64,000 nucleotides of DNA from Xanthostigma xanthostigma (Eukaryota; Arthropoda; Insecta; Raphidioptera; Raphidiidae), in the NCBI GenBank assembly GCA_963575645.1, contig OY754469.1, positions 41,002,753 to 41,066,752 on the forward strand, given 5' to 3'. This document shows positions 1-11,944 of the stretch, piece after piece. Position numbers and translations under genes: made by a program. Every line of letters starts with the position of its first letter. The stretch's first letter is position 1. Below the pieces are notes generated by a model. The model was not told the origin of the DNA. It was given only the letters and a program-made list of their open reading frames with translations, and did no database searches.

Positions 1-1000
1 CGTGATATCCCACGAGAAAACATTACCACATTTTTTTTCATATATTTAAACAGAGAAACAATTTTGCAAAGCAACATTTTAAAATTAATCATTATTTTTT
101 TAATTGTTTACTTGTTTTATATTTTTTTACAACCGCAAAAATATTTATTTTGTATGTGATATAATTAAACATGGTCACGTATAAACAAAAATTAATGATT
201 TTTTACGTAGGAATTGAATTTTTTTATGTAAATCGTTCAGAAATGAACAGAACTAGTTGAAAATGCGCAAAACTAGTTTTGCTCATTTTATAATAGTCAA
301 TACCCGTTTAAATGTAAGATTTCGGGTTTGGGCAATATTCGTTGGTCAAAACTAGTTTGCCGTATTTTTTCAGTCATTGACCGAATTCGGGTATAGACCA
401 TAACAGATACAGTAAGAGTTGATTTATAAATTTATACGAGGGAAAATTAATGTTAATCATTGTTTCCCGAAACCTTTTTGATTTTATACATTTGTCGTGA
501 AATCGTGAATACCGTGTACTTAAATAAAAATACGAGCAAGTGCAGAAAGATAAAATTACAAATAAAGTCAGATAAAAAAGAAACAGTAAAAGATCACAAT
601 TTTAAACAAAACAAAAAACAAAACAAGATTTCTACTCCGAACATAATACAATCATTGTTTGTAGGTACATAGCTTTTTCTCGTTTTCGCTGTTCTTTTTT
701 GTCATGCTTTTATTTAATCTTTCAAGTGAATCCATGAGTCACATTGTGATGTTTATACTACTCTATATAAACGAATTAGTAATGGATGCTATGTTTTCTA
801 ACAAATTAATTAAAGAAATTGCATGCCAATATAGATTTTGAGTCTTGCTAATGCATCGAAAGAGTTATTTTAATTTTAATTTGATGACTTCATCAACATC
901 ATATATGTATATTAATACGCTAAGGTTAAAGATGTTTGCCTCCCTTTTTAGAAAAAATCTCACAATTTCTCTACATAAATTTATATATCATTTTACAGAT
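1..1000. other. AT-rich spacer, no gene seen
   Basis: AT-rich DNA with scattered short open frames and no recognisable protein motif. Around 240-400 there are a few short repeats of an AACTAGTT-type word and of a CGGGT-containing word in both orientations. These may be the worn remains of an inverted repeat, but no boundary can be drawn. Confidence 0.5.
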
Positions 1001-1053
1001 AATTGCTTGATCTACTGACATCGTAGTTGTCGATGTCAGTAGATCAAGCAATT
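1001..1053. repeat. Perfect short hairpin (23-bp arms, 7-nt loop)
   Basis: Arms 1001-1023 and 1031-1053 are exact reverse complements around the loop TAGTTGT. The perfect pairing and short loop fit a small palindrome better than a microRNA precursor, which usually has mismatches and a longer stem. Confidence 0.85.
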
Positions 1054-1088
1054 TATTATTGCTTTTGTTTTGTAAATTAATTAATTAA

Positions 1089-1342
1089 CAGCAACGCTGA
1101 ACAACTTCTGCCATCTGACGGCTTTAATTTTGAAACAACGTCAACACTTCGATCTGTCATCTGACCTTCATATTGTAAATACTGTATACTGCCATCTGAC
1201 GGCTTTAATTTTGAAACATCGAGCAACGCTGAACAACGTCACAGCACGGCTTAGCTCAACGCTTTTGCTACTTGCGCCTCTATATGACAATTTTAGTAAA
1301 ATATTTCTTCGATCTGTCATCTGAGCTTCATATTGTAATACA
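1089..1342. repeat. Degenerate tandem repeat, about 80-bp period
   Basis: The block CCATCTGACGGCTTTAATTT recurs at 1111 and 1192. CTTCGATCTGTCATCTGA recurs at about 1147 and 1307. The spacings (81 and 160) fit an old array of roughly 80-bp units. Short open frames here on both strands follow the repeat and are not evidence of coding. Confidence 0.7.
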
Positions 1343-1500
1343 ACAAAAAGAAGAACGTTATAAGCAGTGTGCAAAATTAGTACCGAATTGAATACCTACC
1401 TGTAATCATATTTAAAAAATAATTTTGTAAAGTGATAATTATTATACTTATTTAGTGCGAATAATTCGCACAGGTCACACTAGTTTTTCTTATTTCACAT

Positions 1501-1905
1501 TTGAAGATGGCGCACACTTGTCAAGCATCAACTTACACGACCTGCACAGCACAAATCCTCAGCCTTCACGATGTCATACACTAGACCAGCACAGACCAGC
1601 AAATTTTAGTGCAGGTATTGTAATGTGTGCGCGGTAGACATTTTGCAGTTTTCAAGTTGTTTTGTCAATGAAAATTAATTTATGAAAGCGACACATCACT
1701 AGCATACTAGATCGGTCCAGCACGGCTAGGCAGAAATTGCGACTGACTGCAGACGCGACAGTCATTGCTGGCTGCTGGTTGCAGGTGCTGGTCCAATGTG
1801 CGCTACTCCTTTAAATAACGTGAGTAAATTTTCACAAACAGGCTTTTTTGTTCTGTGCTGTGCAGGTCGTGCAGGTTTATGCTTGACAAGTGTGCACGGT
1901 CTTTA
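1501..1905. mobile_element. MITE-like element with inverted ends
   Basis: The left end carries GCACACTTGTCAAGCAT (about 1512-1528) and the right end its inverse (about 1879-1896). Pairing continues inward through an ACGACCTGCACAGCAC block on each side. There is no transposase. A related single end lies near 30243-30270. No target duplication could be fixed, so the superfamily is unassigned. Confidence 0.65.
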
Positions 1906-1944
1906 AGGTGTAAGTATATCTGATTTAAAAAAAATCCAATAATC

Positions 1945-2425
1945 TAAATATATAAAAGGAAACCCTGACTGACTGACTGATCTATCAACGCACAGCACAA
2001 ACGTCTAGACAGATTGGTCTGAAATTTGGCACACAGATAGTTATTATGACGTAGGCATCCGCTAAGAACGGATTTTTGAAAATTCAACCCCTAAAAGAGT
2101 GTAACGGGGGTTCAAAATTTGCATGGAGAAATCATATAAGATAGAGATGTATCAATTAGAAAATGCGCAGGATTAATAAATAAAAACGCGTTTCGTGCTT
2201 TTTGAAAACCCCCTTAGAGGGTGAACAGAGGTAAATAGTCTAAAAATCAACATGTGTATCATTTTCAAGGTTTGTTGGGACGTTGATTACGTGAATGTCA
2301 TCAATTTTGAAATTTATTTGGGGGTCTACGTCGAGAAAGGAGTAACTATTTCAAATAATGACAATGCATCCGGGTTTCGTCTCAATTGCGTGCGATTACG
2401 CGGGTAACGGCTAGTTATCTATATT
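1945..2425 (+). repeat. Dispersed non-coding repeat (CTGACTGACTGA type)
   Basis: It starts with a TATATAAAAGGAAACCCTGA-like lead and short CTGA iterations, passes through blocks of the 'ACCCCTAA... GGTGAA' kind, and ends with GACGCGGGTAA-like GATTACGCGGGTAACGGCTAG. This resembles a repeat type widespread in arthropod genomes whose class I cannot assign. Partial relatives of the 3' end lie at 18840-18965, 36370-36475 and 53985-54110, and a related one at 8700-9450. Confidence 0.55.
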
Positions 2426-3044
2426 TATATAAAAAGATATATAAATAAAAGAATAACGCCAAAAACAAATTCAGTTCATTATACGAATAATTAAGTAACT
2501 ACCTATAGAAAACCTATTTTTTATTTGTCATGTGATATTTTATTTGATTGGCAACCTAGTACCTACATACAATTTATGTTAATCATTACAATACAATTTT
2601 CAATATACCTATATACACAATTTTATTTTATTGTTTTGATTTTACTGTCACGCTTTATTGTTTTCCATTAGATATAATGTTTTTACGTGAAAAATTCGAA
2701 ATGAGTGCATTACAAAAATACAAAATATACGAGGTCTGACAAATTATTATTATTGATTTTTTTTGTAACTGGTAACTTGTAAATTATAGCTCGTTGTTTA
2801 TCTTTTGTTTCAAAGTGCAGTTAATTGGTAATAATCATTTCCTCAGTTAATTTTACATTTCCACATTTACATTCATTTCAACAATTGACATTGGCGGCGG
2901 AAGGAGAGATTTATACTAATAAGTTGTCGAGCGTCTATAATTTACAATATTTTTCAAGAGATTCATGACTAGTACATTAGTTAGTATTTGCTGCATTTAC
3001 AAAAAAATACAGACTCTCGCGCGTTAAAAGTGAAACTTCTTATG
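2426..3044. other. AT-rich spacer, nothing recognised
   Basis: No protein motif, inverted repeat or tandem array stands out. Homopolymer A and T runs dominate. Confidence 0.5.
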
Positions 3045-3300
3045 TTTTTCTCGAATATTTTCTTGTTAGCTTTTTTTATGAAATTATAGACAAAAAAGAA
3101 ATTTCAAAAATGTAAAGAAAAGTATATGTTGCCATTTGAAAAAAATGCATTTACACTTCCCGTTGAGTACAAAAAAAAAATATACCTCAGCAGTTCTGAT
3201 AGTAAATTTCGAGTTGAATAAAAAACTATTCAAACCTTTTCTTGTATCTATTAGGATAAAAGAATTAATCACTGTTACCACTATTGATGGACGCATTGTA
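3045..3300 (-). repeat. Fragment of the spacer palindrome found at 43140-43680
   Basis: The words ATATACCTCAGCAGTT, ATATGTTGCCATTTGAAAAA and CGAATATTTTCTT occur here in the order and spacing seen at 43446-43640, and inverted at 43140-43330. It is a solitary diverged copy. The 70-codon open frame inside it is incidental. Confidence 0.65.
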
Positions 3301-3432
3301 TAAACATGTTATTTTGTTTTTACTCAACAAATTTCTTTTTTTTTCGGCAGTTTTAGAGATTTATAAATGCAAAAAATTATGTCCATGAACATTAAGTAAC
3401 GTTTAAATGTAGGTACAGCTATTGTTACATTA

Positions 3433-3663
3433 TGAAAATAAAATATAGTTTAAAAAAAACTAAAAAACACGCTTTATATCGGACTAAAAAGTAAAAAATA
3501 ATTGTTTTAAAATAAGCTTAAAAAGCGTGGGGCGCTTTGTTCCACATTTTCGTACATCGAGCGCCCAACGCTTTTTAAGCTTATTTTAAAACAATTATTT
3601 TTTACTTTTTAGTCCGATATAAAGCGTGTTTTTTAGTTTTTTTTAAACTATATTTTATTTTTC
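3433..3663. repeat. Long palindrome, about 100-bp arms
   Basis: Left arm about 3436-3536 and right arm about 3561-3661 are near-perfect reverse complements with one obvious mismatch (GCGTGGGGCGC against GCGTTGGGCGC) and a spacer of about 24 bp. Each arm includes CACGCTTTATATCGGACT. It abuts the tandem array that follows. No target duplication was seen. Confidence 0.85.
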
Positions 3664-3671
3664 ACTTTTTA

Positions 3672-4255
3672 GTTTGAGGATCTATAAAAGAATTTATTAA
3701 TCCTGGGGGTCCTAATAAGGATAATGGGAAACTGTTATCAAATTATTGCATTGTCATCGGTCCTTGATACGTATGCAAAGTTTCAAATTAATCAGACTTC
3801 GGGAAATTGGTGAAAATTATGCTCAAAGATTTAAAAGAATTTATTAATCCTGGGGGTCCTAATAAGGATAATGGGAAACTGTTATCAAATTATTGCATTG
3901 TCATCGGTCCTTGATACGTATGCAAAGTTTCAAATTAATCAGACTGTTTGAGGATCTATAAAAGAATTTATTAATCCTGGGGGTCCTAATAAGGATAATG
4001 GGAAACTGTTATCAAATTATTGCATTGTCATCGGTCCTTGATACGTATGCAAAGTTTCAAATTAATCAGACTTCGGGAAATTGGTGAAAATTATGCTCAA
4101 AGATTTAAAAGAATTTATTAATCCTGGGGGTCCTAATAAGGATAATGGGAAACTGTTATCAAATTATTGCATTGTCATCGGTCCTTGATACGTATGCAAA
4201 GTTTCAAATTAATCAGACTTCGGGAAATTGGTGAAAATTATGCTCAAAGATTCCG
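3672..4255 (+). repeat. Four-copy tandem array with 147/127/147-bp spacing
   Basis: The word AATTTATTAATCCTGGGGG starts at 3691, 3838, 3965 and 4112, giving spacings of 147, 127 and 147. Copies 1 and 3 are entered by TTTGAGGATCTATAAAAG, copies 2 and 4 by GCTCAAAGATTTAAAAG. The real repeating unit is therefore a 274-bp dimer present twice. Copies are virtually identical, so the amplification is recent. Confidence 0.9.
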
Positions 4256-4682
4256 TTACGGACATACATACATAGTTAGTTACATACATAGTTACAACCC
4301 AAACTAATATAAAGCGTTTAAAAAGGGGGGAAATGATACGTAGTTAGTGTAATTTGTAAATAACATGATAATATAAAGTTGTGAAAATTATTTATATATG
4401 ATGTTATATTAAAGCTCGACAGCAGCTAAAGTCACCAGTTATGTTATGTCGGGCGTTATGGAGTATGTGAGCATTTTCGGTTGTAAACTTAGCACATATT
4501 TACCATTTTATAGTCAGTTGGCTGTGCAATAAAGACATTAAATAACATAAATCATTGTTTATTGGACTCTAATGTGTACACTCTACCTTCACATCTGACT
4601 GAAAGAAAAATTGTTCACCGACGATTTTATTGACAGTATTTTTTAATTCTTAAAAACTAGACTCCAAGTACAGAGTTGATGG
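4256..4682. other. AT-rich spacer
   Basis: Begins with short CATACATACATAG iterations that could be the tail of the repeat to the left. No gene or other structure recognised. Confidence 0.4.
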
Positions 4683-5197
4683 TGGCACTTCACATGGCTA
4701 TTTGTGTTCGCTATTGGGTGTTTGTTGTATTTGGCAAAATATATGACGTTCAAGGTAAACATGCAAATAGAGGCAAATACGACCATCCACACATGGCAGT
4801 CAAATAACAAACACACAAACATTTGGCAGCAGAACGCAAGGTTCAAAATTCCAGGAATTTTAGCACTGTTTCATTGTCCCAATTCATTTTCAATAGTAGG
4901 TAATTGTTCCAATTCTCGCTCACAGCACAGACACAAAAATACTGCACGTCCGTACAGGTTCACGGCGCGTGCGCTTCTGAATATAGCCATTGTGTGGACG
5001 GTTTATTTGCCTATTTGACTCCTTTGATGTGTCTCGAAAAACCGACAAGCGAACCGTAACGCGTATTTGGTATTGGCCTTATTTGTCAAATAGACAAATA
5101 AGGCCAACACTTTGTCAAATAGAGTGTCCACACATGGTAATTGTTTGCCAAATATGCCAAATACACAAATACAAATATCCATGTGAAGTGCCGGCAT
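4683..5197. mobile_element. MITE with GGCACTTCACATGG termini
   Basis: GGCACTTCACATGG lies at the left end (4685) and its exact inverse at the right end (about 5179-5192). Each is followed inward by ATTTGTGTT- or ATTTGGCAAA-like sequence. The interior has many CAAATA words in both orientations and no transposase. Flanks show no clear target duplication. The overlapping 60-100-codon open frames on both strands are products of the inverted structure. Confidence 0.7.
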
Positions 5198-5959
5198 AAA
5201 GAAATATATGTGACAGTAAAAAATACTGAAATCGATATGTTAAATTGCGATAGTATTTTTAATAATATTAAATGTTCTTACAGTATAGGTACTTCTTAAG
5301 ACTATAATAATATTATTGTTGTTAACAATGTAACAATGCTATAAGAGAAAATAATAATGTCACCGACAGCTTACATAGTTTAAAACTAGCTCTCGCATGA
5401 GGTGAATAACGCGTTACAAATATGCTTTAAATATGAAAAAGATTGATCGTTTGAATGTGTCACTGCACAGTAAATGCTAACTCAGTCGCCGCGATAGTGG
5501 AAGAATCGGGCTAGAGTCCCGACGGTGATATTATTTCAAAATAGTTTTTTTCTTGTATATAGCATTGTAACATTGGAGGTGTCTTAGCTATAATAATAGC
5601 AACTTAGCTAGAACTAACTGAATATTTTTAATGTTAGTTTTTGAAGAAGCATTTTTTTCTAGATTATAAAGTCTTTAACCTATGTACAGGGTGTACCGCA
5701 GGTATGATATAACACAGAGAAAACACTGTGATGAAAATTATATTAACGATCCGTGAATGCTTTGCCCTTTTTTCATGTAAAAATCACGATAGTTAATTTT
5801 ATTCAGAAATTATTGCACTCTATATCTTCGTTGTGATGCTCATTTTATGTCTTTATCTTGTAATCTTTATGCATTTGTTATTTTTACAATATCGAATTCG
5901 CAAATTTTGTTAAATCTTTTTATGAAGCCATTTTCAATACTTTATAGAGTAACCTATAA
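5198..5959. other. Spacer with one tRNA-B-box-like remnant
   Basis: Mostly featureless. At about 5500-5530 a stretch (GGAAGAATCGGGCTAGAGTC then CCGACGGTGA) resembles the centre of the palindrome at 13532-13755, and the following ATAGCATTGTAACATTGG matches its arm. This is probably a decayed copy of that element. Confidence 0.45.
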
Positions 5960-6279
5960 CATGGGTCGGCAACTTTTTGAGAGGGAAGAGCTAAAAGTTA
6001 CAATTTACAAAATTTCCCAGTTTTAAAGAGCCACTAAACATTTTAGTTTTATTATTATAGTATTTGCTTATATTATAGGTATATAATATATATCCGAGGA
6101 CGACGCGTCGCGACGGGGGCGGTGCGAATGAGACGCGAGTGGAAATGACTGAGAGATAGACATGGTACTCAATCAATTGGACGATTTTAAGGGTTTATTT
6201 AATAAAATAATAATTTTTTGAGTATGGAACTGGAGAGCCGCAACTTTACATCAAAAGAGCCGCAAGTTGCCGACCCCTG
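5960..6279. mobile_element. hAT MITE with 8-bp target duplication ACCTATAA
   Basis: Right terminus reads, inverted, CAGGGGTCGGCAACTTGCGG. The left starts CATGGGTCGGCAACTT. Both are flanked by ACCTATAA (5952-5959 and 6280-6287). The CAGGGGTCGGCAA terminus and 8-bp duplication are typical of hAT transposons. At 320 bp it is non-autonomous. Confidence 0.92.
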
Positions 6280-6814
6280 ACCTATAACATGCGAATTGTT
6301 TTGAATAATTCAGGCTGCAGAATTATAATTTAGTATTAGAAACTAATTAGACTCGTTTTATTCTGTTCACTCGAAGTATAAATAAGTCACTGACCAATTC
6401 ACAATAAAACTATTTATTTGCTGAAATATCGATCTTTTTTGTCTGCCACGTACCCTTGGGCATATTTTTCTTCTGCAAACTGTAATGTACACAATATATA
6501 AATTGTTTGTAAGTTCAAACCTGACAACTTTATTGTTGTTTTCACACAAGAAAGTGCATTATAAAAATGAAAGAAAATAATAGTTTTATAAACTTTAGCT
6601 TAAATTGATTAGTTTATACTCAAATTACCGCGTTCTAGGTAGACATACCTTCGGTCTTCGTGTCTATGCATTTTATTCAGGTACCATTATTTTCATACAA
6701 AAAAGTTCAACACCAATTCCAAATAGATTTAACTGTCTTTTAATAGCGAATAGTGCTTCTATTTTAAGTTTTTGCCTTTTTGTATTACAGAAGCGATATA
6801 TAGAATATGTAAAA
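6280..6814. other. Spacer, nothing recognised
   Basis: AT-rich DNA with overlapping open frames of 60-113 codons on both strands. None has a recognisable motif. Confidence 0.45.
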
Positions 6815-7797
6815 TAAAGGCCGCTGCAAACAAGGCTGGTTTTACCGCTGGAATCACTGCTGGCTGGCGCGCTAGCTGCGGAGATGGAAACGACGTCACT
6901 GTGTGCTCGCTTGATTACAGGATAGATTTTAAAATTAAAACCGGGGCTAATTTTCGTGCTTGTTTGTCTGTTTGTTTTGAGCATGGGGTTAGAGTATGAT
7001 AACTTGATGTGCAAGATATCCGTTGGAAATACACAATTATTATTAGCCGTTTAAAGCGCGGAATTTTTTTTATAAATTTTTTTTTTTGCGCAGTGAAAAG
7101 GGAAAGGCGTTTGGGGTGAGTTCTTTAACAAAATAATAACGGGGTCATGTCGATGCGATGGTGTTCTTTTTTGCGCAGTGAAAAAGGGACGGCGTTTGGG
7201 GGGAGTTCTTTAAAAAACGATTACGGGGTCGTATATACAAAGTGAGATAGATAGTATCTACACCAGTTGCTATGACGTGTATATGTGATTTCTGATTGGT
7301 TAGATTTAAAAAATGACATTGAAAGACGAAAATTTTTTACGTATTTTGTGAATAATCCGCAAATTTTTTTTGAATGTTAAAATTTAGAGTTTTCTATGAT
7401 TAAAAAAAGTCAAAATTTGGGCACATTGAGTTATCGAAGTGGACCCTCAATCAATTAATAATTTTATTTTTAATTAATTCTGGAGAGAGATTAATGCTTT
7501 GCGGCTTTTCTCTAAATAAATTATTATTATTATTATCCGGAAACAGTATCTTGTCACGTGAGTGCCCGCAAACAAACATGGCGTCATAAGGTGTGTTCTG
7601 TTCAGAGACAATAAACGTTCACTTTTGTTAACATTTGAACGGTTGCGCATCAAACCCATGTTCAAAGCTATCTTCAAGGCAAGCATCGTGTGAAGCGAAA
7701 ACACATAAAAGCCATCACGATATCCAGCGCTACGGCACGTTTGAAACCTAGCGGCCAAATCTAGTGGCCAAATAAGCGCCGTGTGCATCGGCCTTAA
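6814..7797. mobile_element. Foldback MITE, AAAGGCCGCTGCACACGAGG family, copy 1
   Basis: The left end reads AAAGGCCGCTGCAAACAAGG. The right end, inverted, reads TTAAGGCCGATGCACACGG. The interior shares the block GTTCTGTTCAGAGACAATAA with copies at 28679-29106, 34221-35254 and 38480-38790. The segment 7020-7470 is a different repeat that appears to have inserted here. No transposase. Confidence 0.7.
7020..7470 (+). repeat. Dispersed repeat with GCGCAGTGAAAA blocks
   Basis: Contains two GCGCAGTGAAAA blocks (about 7088 and 7171), each followed by GGCGTTTGGGG-like sequence and ACGGGGTC. The family recurs inverted at 30290-30660 with the same order of blocks and the same flank (ACACCAGTTG... CATAACAACTGGTG). 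Class unknown. Confidence 0.7.
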
Positions 7798-7799
7798 CA

Positions 7800-7966
7800 T
7801 GAATCGAATTCTTTTTTGCTAACCAGCAATGACAGTTGCCTAACGCAACTATTGACATTTACATGCATCTGTCTGTCAAATGTGATATTGGATTACATTC
7901 TCTTTTCAGTTGCTATCTATCTACATTTTTCCGTCCTGCAGCTGTGTGTGAATTATTTAGGATTGA
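7800..7966. other. Short spacer
   Basis: Sequence between two repeats with no recognised feature. Confidence 0.4.
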
Positions 7967-8345
7967 TCAATAAATAAAATTATCGACCGATTTTTCAGAC
8001 AAATATATTAACAAAAAATAATTATTATTACATTGACGTTTCGGTCCGGATTTGGATCTTCTTTAGAAATATGTAATCTAAAAAATATAAAAAGAATTAG
8101 TATTTACTTATTTTACAATAGAATTAAGATTGAATTTTTTAAATAATTTTTGAAATTAAGAAAAAAAATCAATCTTAATTATACTAATAAGTAGGTAGAT
8201 ACTAATTCTTTTTTATATTTTTTAGATTACATATTTCTAAAGAAGATCCAAATCCAGACCGAAACGTCAATGTACTAATTAATTATTATATTTTGTTAAT
8301 ATATTTGTCTGAAAAATTGGTCGATAATTTCATTTATTCAAGAAT
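7967..8345. mobile_element. Penelope-like palindrome with hammerhead-like motifs
   Basis: Arms about 7967-8130 and 8172-8338 mirror each other (AAAATTATCGACC... at the outer ends). Each arm holds the sequence that, read outward, is CTAAAGAAGATCC, loop, GGACCGAAACGTC (minus 8034-8065, plus 8237-8268). The same unit occurs once at 32255-32440. Repeats with a GAAACGTC end and a GAAGA start are commonly tied to Penelope-like retroelements; the assignment here is inferred, as no reverse transcriptase is present. Confidence 0.6.
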
Positions 8346-8700
8346 TCTAATCAGACGTTAATCAAGTTTTGAGTATTTAGGATTTCAGTTGAGAGAAAAA
8401 TTGAAATGAACCAAGAATATTTTTTGAAATATTTAATTATTAAAACATTTTAAAATCTAATATAATAATGTATTAGAAAGTATCTTATGAACAATTGCGA
8501 TGACCAAAAGCATCTTCTTAAAATGTGCGTTTTATACGATTGAACAAACTTGAAATAATAACCATTTCAATTAATTTCGTTTTGAGTTTCACGAATGACT
8601 GAATTTGAATATTGTCAATTTTAATAGTCTGTTTTTGTTTCAGGTAAGCATCTGATTTCATCTACGATTACAGGTAAAACTAACAAATTATATTTTTTTG
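8346..8700. other. AT-rich spacer
   Basis: No recognised structure. A TTTCAGGTAAGCATC stretch at about 8638 is a chance splice-like word. Confidence 0.4.
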
Positions 8701-9450
8701 TATTACACTTAAATCTATATATCTAGGTATATAAATAAAAAAGTTTGTCCTGACTGATTTGCCCATGTCAAACCACTTGAGTTGTAAACTTGAAATTTGG
8801 ACAGTAGGTTCATTTTATGACGTAAGCACCAGCTAAGAATGGATTTTTTGAAATTCACATCCTAAGAGGGTGAAAAGGGGGCGTAAAGGTTTCTGATAAA
8901 ATGGCCATATTTAAAAAATTGTTAAAATGAGAGACATTGAATTCAACATACGCACCCTTCATTAAAAATAAACAATCCCATATTTCAACATTATTTTAAA
9001 TTAGGCCCCTAATGGGGTCAAAAAAAAATGTACAGGTTTTTGATAAAATGGCCATATTTCAAAAATCGTTTAATTGAGAGACATTGAATTCAGCATACGC
9101 ACCCTTCATTAAAAATAAACAAACCAATGTTTCAGCATTTTTTTAAATTAAGCCCCTAATGGGGTCAAAAACAAGTGTACAGGTTTTTGATAAAATGGAC
9201 ATATTTCAAAAATCGTTAAAGTGAGAGACATTGAATTCAACAAACGCACTATTCATTAAAAATAAACAAACCCTGTTTTTATTTTTAATTCAACCCCTAA
9301 TGGTGTCAAAAGGTGGTGTAAATATTATATTACCCAACAAAATTTTTAGGGCGCAAAATCGGAATCTTGAATTAGCGCCGGGCCGCAAACCAAATCCATT
9401 TTGCAGAATTATATCTATCGCACACGGGTGAAACCGGGACGAGCCGCTAG
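8701..9450 (+). repeat. Dispersed repeat with a 147-bp triple tandem inside
   Basis: Resembles the 1945-2425 family (opening TGTCCTGACTGATT, then ATGACGTAAGCACCAGCTAA). The word GATAAAATGG recurs at 8895, 9042 and 9189, a 147-bp period, each unit ending with CCCCTAATGG. It ends with a GGTGAAACCGGGACGAGCC-type tail. Not coding. Confidence 0.7.
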
Positions 9451-10119
9451 TAGCTTATAATAGATCACTAGTTTATATCATAAATTTATGTGCTTAAAGA
9501 AACCCTTTCTAATTACATAATACATACTTATAAAAAAAAGAAACAGACCAACGTAGAAATATTTTATTAGTTATAAATCAAATCTGACGCCACTGGCTGT
9601 AAGTTTTTAGAGAGAGACTGGGTCGCCTTCATCTATAAGGATAACGGACTATCTTTTAATTACTTTCATCGAATTGTGTCCCCGGTTTCTTCTGTATCTC
9701 TCTTTATCGAATTGTCCGTCGACGGGAGATATAACGTCTCCCCAAAGAGTTGCTTTCCCGCTCATTTCCGACTTTCACTCTCGTTGAGTTACTTTAACGT
9801 GAACCTAATCTCTCTGTCAATGACTTATTATTTGACAGGCTATTTTACAAGACTCTATATTTAATTCTTGTCTCGAATCCAATTATTGAACGATAATGTT
9901 AATACCTTACGTTATTAAAGTTCACTAAAAACAGTTTAAAATTAAATCGAGATTATGTTTCCAGGGAAATTAGTAAGACAGAAATAAAGAGTTGCACCCT
10001 TAAAGATCAAACTTGATCAAGTCGGTAATACTGGCTTTAAAATAATTTGAAGTTGAAGATGTCTAAACTAAGAAAATATTATTAAAGAATTTAAAATTAA
10101 TGGTCGTAACTATTTCTTA
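9451..10119. other. Spacer with a less AT-rich segment
   Basis: Segment 9590-9850 is less AT-rich than its surroundings and has a 62-codon plus-strand frame from 9676 with no recognised motif. It may be an unidentified repeat. Confidence 0.35.
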
Positions 10120-10445
10120 TGCTGGGTTGCAGAAAGGATTGTCAAAAAATTTGATTTGACAATGACATCATATAATCACAGTTTCCATACATCAGGAGCA
10201 GTCTAATGTTGGTTAAATATGGAAAATATATTTCATTCTAAAATTATGAAATACCTAATAGCCCAAGAGTCCTAAACACTAAAACCCTACTGATCTCCGA
10301 ATAGGTCAGTTCACGGATATTTGGGAAATTTAAACCCTGCTTAAAAGAAAAATACAATGGTTGGCAGGCTGGAGTGGGCCGGACCATGTAAAAAAGGTAA
10401 CTTCCGGTTACCCAATTAAATGGTTATCCTATGATTCTTCGAATA
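10120..10445. repeat. Fragments of two dispersed repeats
   Basis: 10125-10185 (GCTGGGTTGCAGAAAG, then TTTGATTTGACAATGAC) matches 49810-49862. 10290-10435 (ACCAATGG-like CAATGGTTGGCA, ACTTCCGGTTACCC, GACCTATTCG inverted) matches 18305-18470 in the opposite orientation. Both are dispersed families of unknown class. Confidence 0.7.
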
Positions 10446-11300
10446 GAATGTTGTTTACTTTATTTTGAAGTTATTTTTTAACGTGCTTAAACTCGGTAGG
10501 TTGGCGGGTTTCGGTAGACAGACACCCCCGCCAACCGCGTCTAAAGTTGATTCTCGAAATAGGTATTCTTACCTCATAACCGAATAGGTTGAAATGACAT
10601 TTAAATGAAAGATTTTAACTTTTAAAATCGTTTCGTGTTGGGTTGGATTGGAAAAAAAAGCAATTGTATTTTTTAATGAAAAATGTTTTCTACATAAATG
10701 GAAAGATCATATACAAGTTTTATAGCAAAACTACGTTTATTTTATTTTTTAGCCTCATAATTAAAAAGTTATATATGGAATTTAAAAATACTTTCTAGCT
10801 AAGTTTCGATGACGTCGTAATGTTTTTATGGCTTTGTATCCAATGTGAGTTTGTATGTCCTGCATCTCTATAGCGCTCATAGAGGAATCGCCATTGAAAC
10901 GAACTAATATTATTTACTATGAGTTTCGGTGTATCTATTTGCTAAATTGTTTTAATATTCATGAATTTCTCACTTCCATTCTTTACAAAGAATTTTCTAA
11001 CCAAATGGATAACGCGTTTTATGTATAACGCGTCAATGTAAGTCAATTTCAGGTAATTTTCAATATTAGATAATCTAAAAACCTTCTCCCTATTTCAATG
11101 TTCATTTGCAGAAAATGAATTTTACGGGTCTACACGAATCTCTCTTTGAAGACTAAATCGAATTCTTCACATTAGACTGATTCTAAAATATATTTTTCCG
11201 TTTGCGTTTGTCAATTTCCTGTTTATAAAGACGATACTTTAATTTTATTAAATAATCTCTTTTTCACCGATAGTTTAATAATATATTTTCTCACATTTAT
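10446..11300. other. Spacer, nothing recognised
   Basis: No open frame of note, no inverted repeat, no array. Confidence 0.5.
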
Positions 11301-11940
11301 TAGGGCTCAACGAGACCCTATTACAATGCCTCCGCTGTCTGTCTGTCCGTCAGTCTGTCAGCGGGCTGTATCTCATGAACTAGATAGTTGAAATTATCAC
11401 AAAGTATGTATTTCTTTTGCCGCTATAACAAACAATGAAAAACCAATATGGCGACTTTCAAAATGGCCGCCATGCAAATTAGAAAAAAAAATCTCCGATT
11501 AAGCTGATATTATGCTTGCGTGTTCAGTCCTATTAACAATATACGGAACTGAAAAAAGATGGCGACTTTCAAAATGGCAGCCTTACAAAAAAAAAAGAAT
11601 TTTTGATTAAGCTATGATATTGGGCATTCATGTCCAGTCCTATTAACAATATACGAAAATGAAAATAAGATGGCGACTTTCAAAATGGCAGCCTTACAAA
11701 AAAAAAGAATTTTTGATTAAGCTATGATATTGGGCATTCATGTCCAGTCCTATTAACAATATACGAAAATGAAAATAAGATGGCGACTTTCAAAATGGCC
11801 GCCTTACAAATTAAAAAAGAATTTTCGATTAAGCTATGATATTGGGCATGCGTGTCCAGTCCTATTAACAATATACGAAAATGAAAACAATATGGCGACT
11901 TTCAAAATTGCCGCCATGTAAATTAGTATAATATAATAAT
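11301..11940 (+). repeat. 111-bp tandem array in a Lepidoptera-type repeat
   Basis: The word GGCGACTTTCAAAATGGC (the last copy reads AAAATTGCC) places GCGACT at 11451, 11562, 11673, 11783 and 11895 (spacings 111, 111, 110, 112). It is led in by TCTGTCTGTCCGTCAGTCTG and a CATGAACTAGATAGTTGAAA block and contains TTGCCGCTATAACAA. I recognise this family as common in moth and butterfly genomes. Four and a bit copies, mildly diverged. Confidence 0.85.
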
Positions 11941-11944
11941 ATAA

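Noticed and set aside
1001..1053. microRNA precursor
   Set aside because: Arms of only 23 bp with perfect pairing and a 7-nt loop. Too short and too perfect for a typical precursor, and no extended lower stem.
3672..4255. CRISPR array
   Set aside because: Whole units are repeated without short constant repeats and unique spacers, in an insect-type genome. The same holds for the arrays at 11301, 45391 and 48161.
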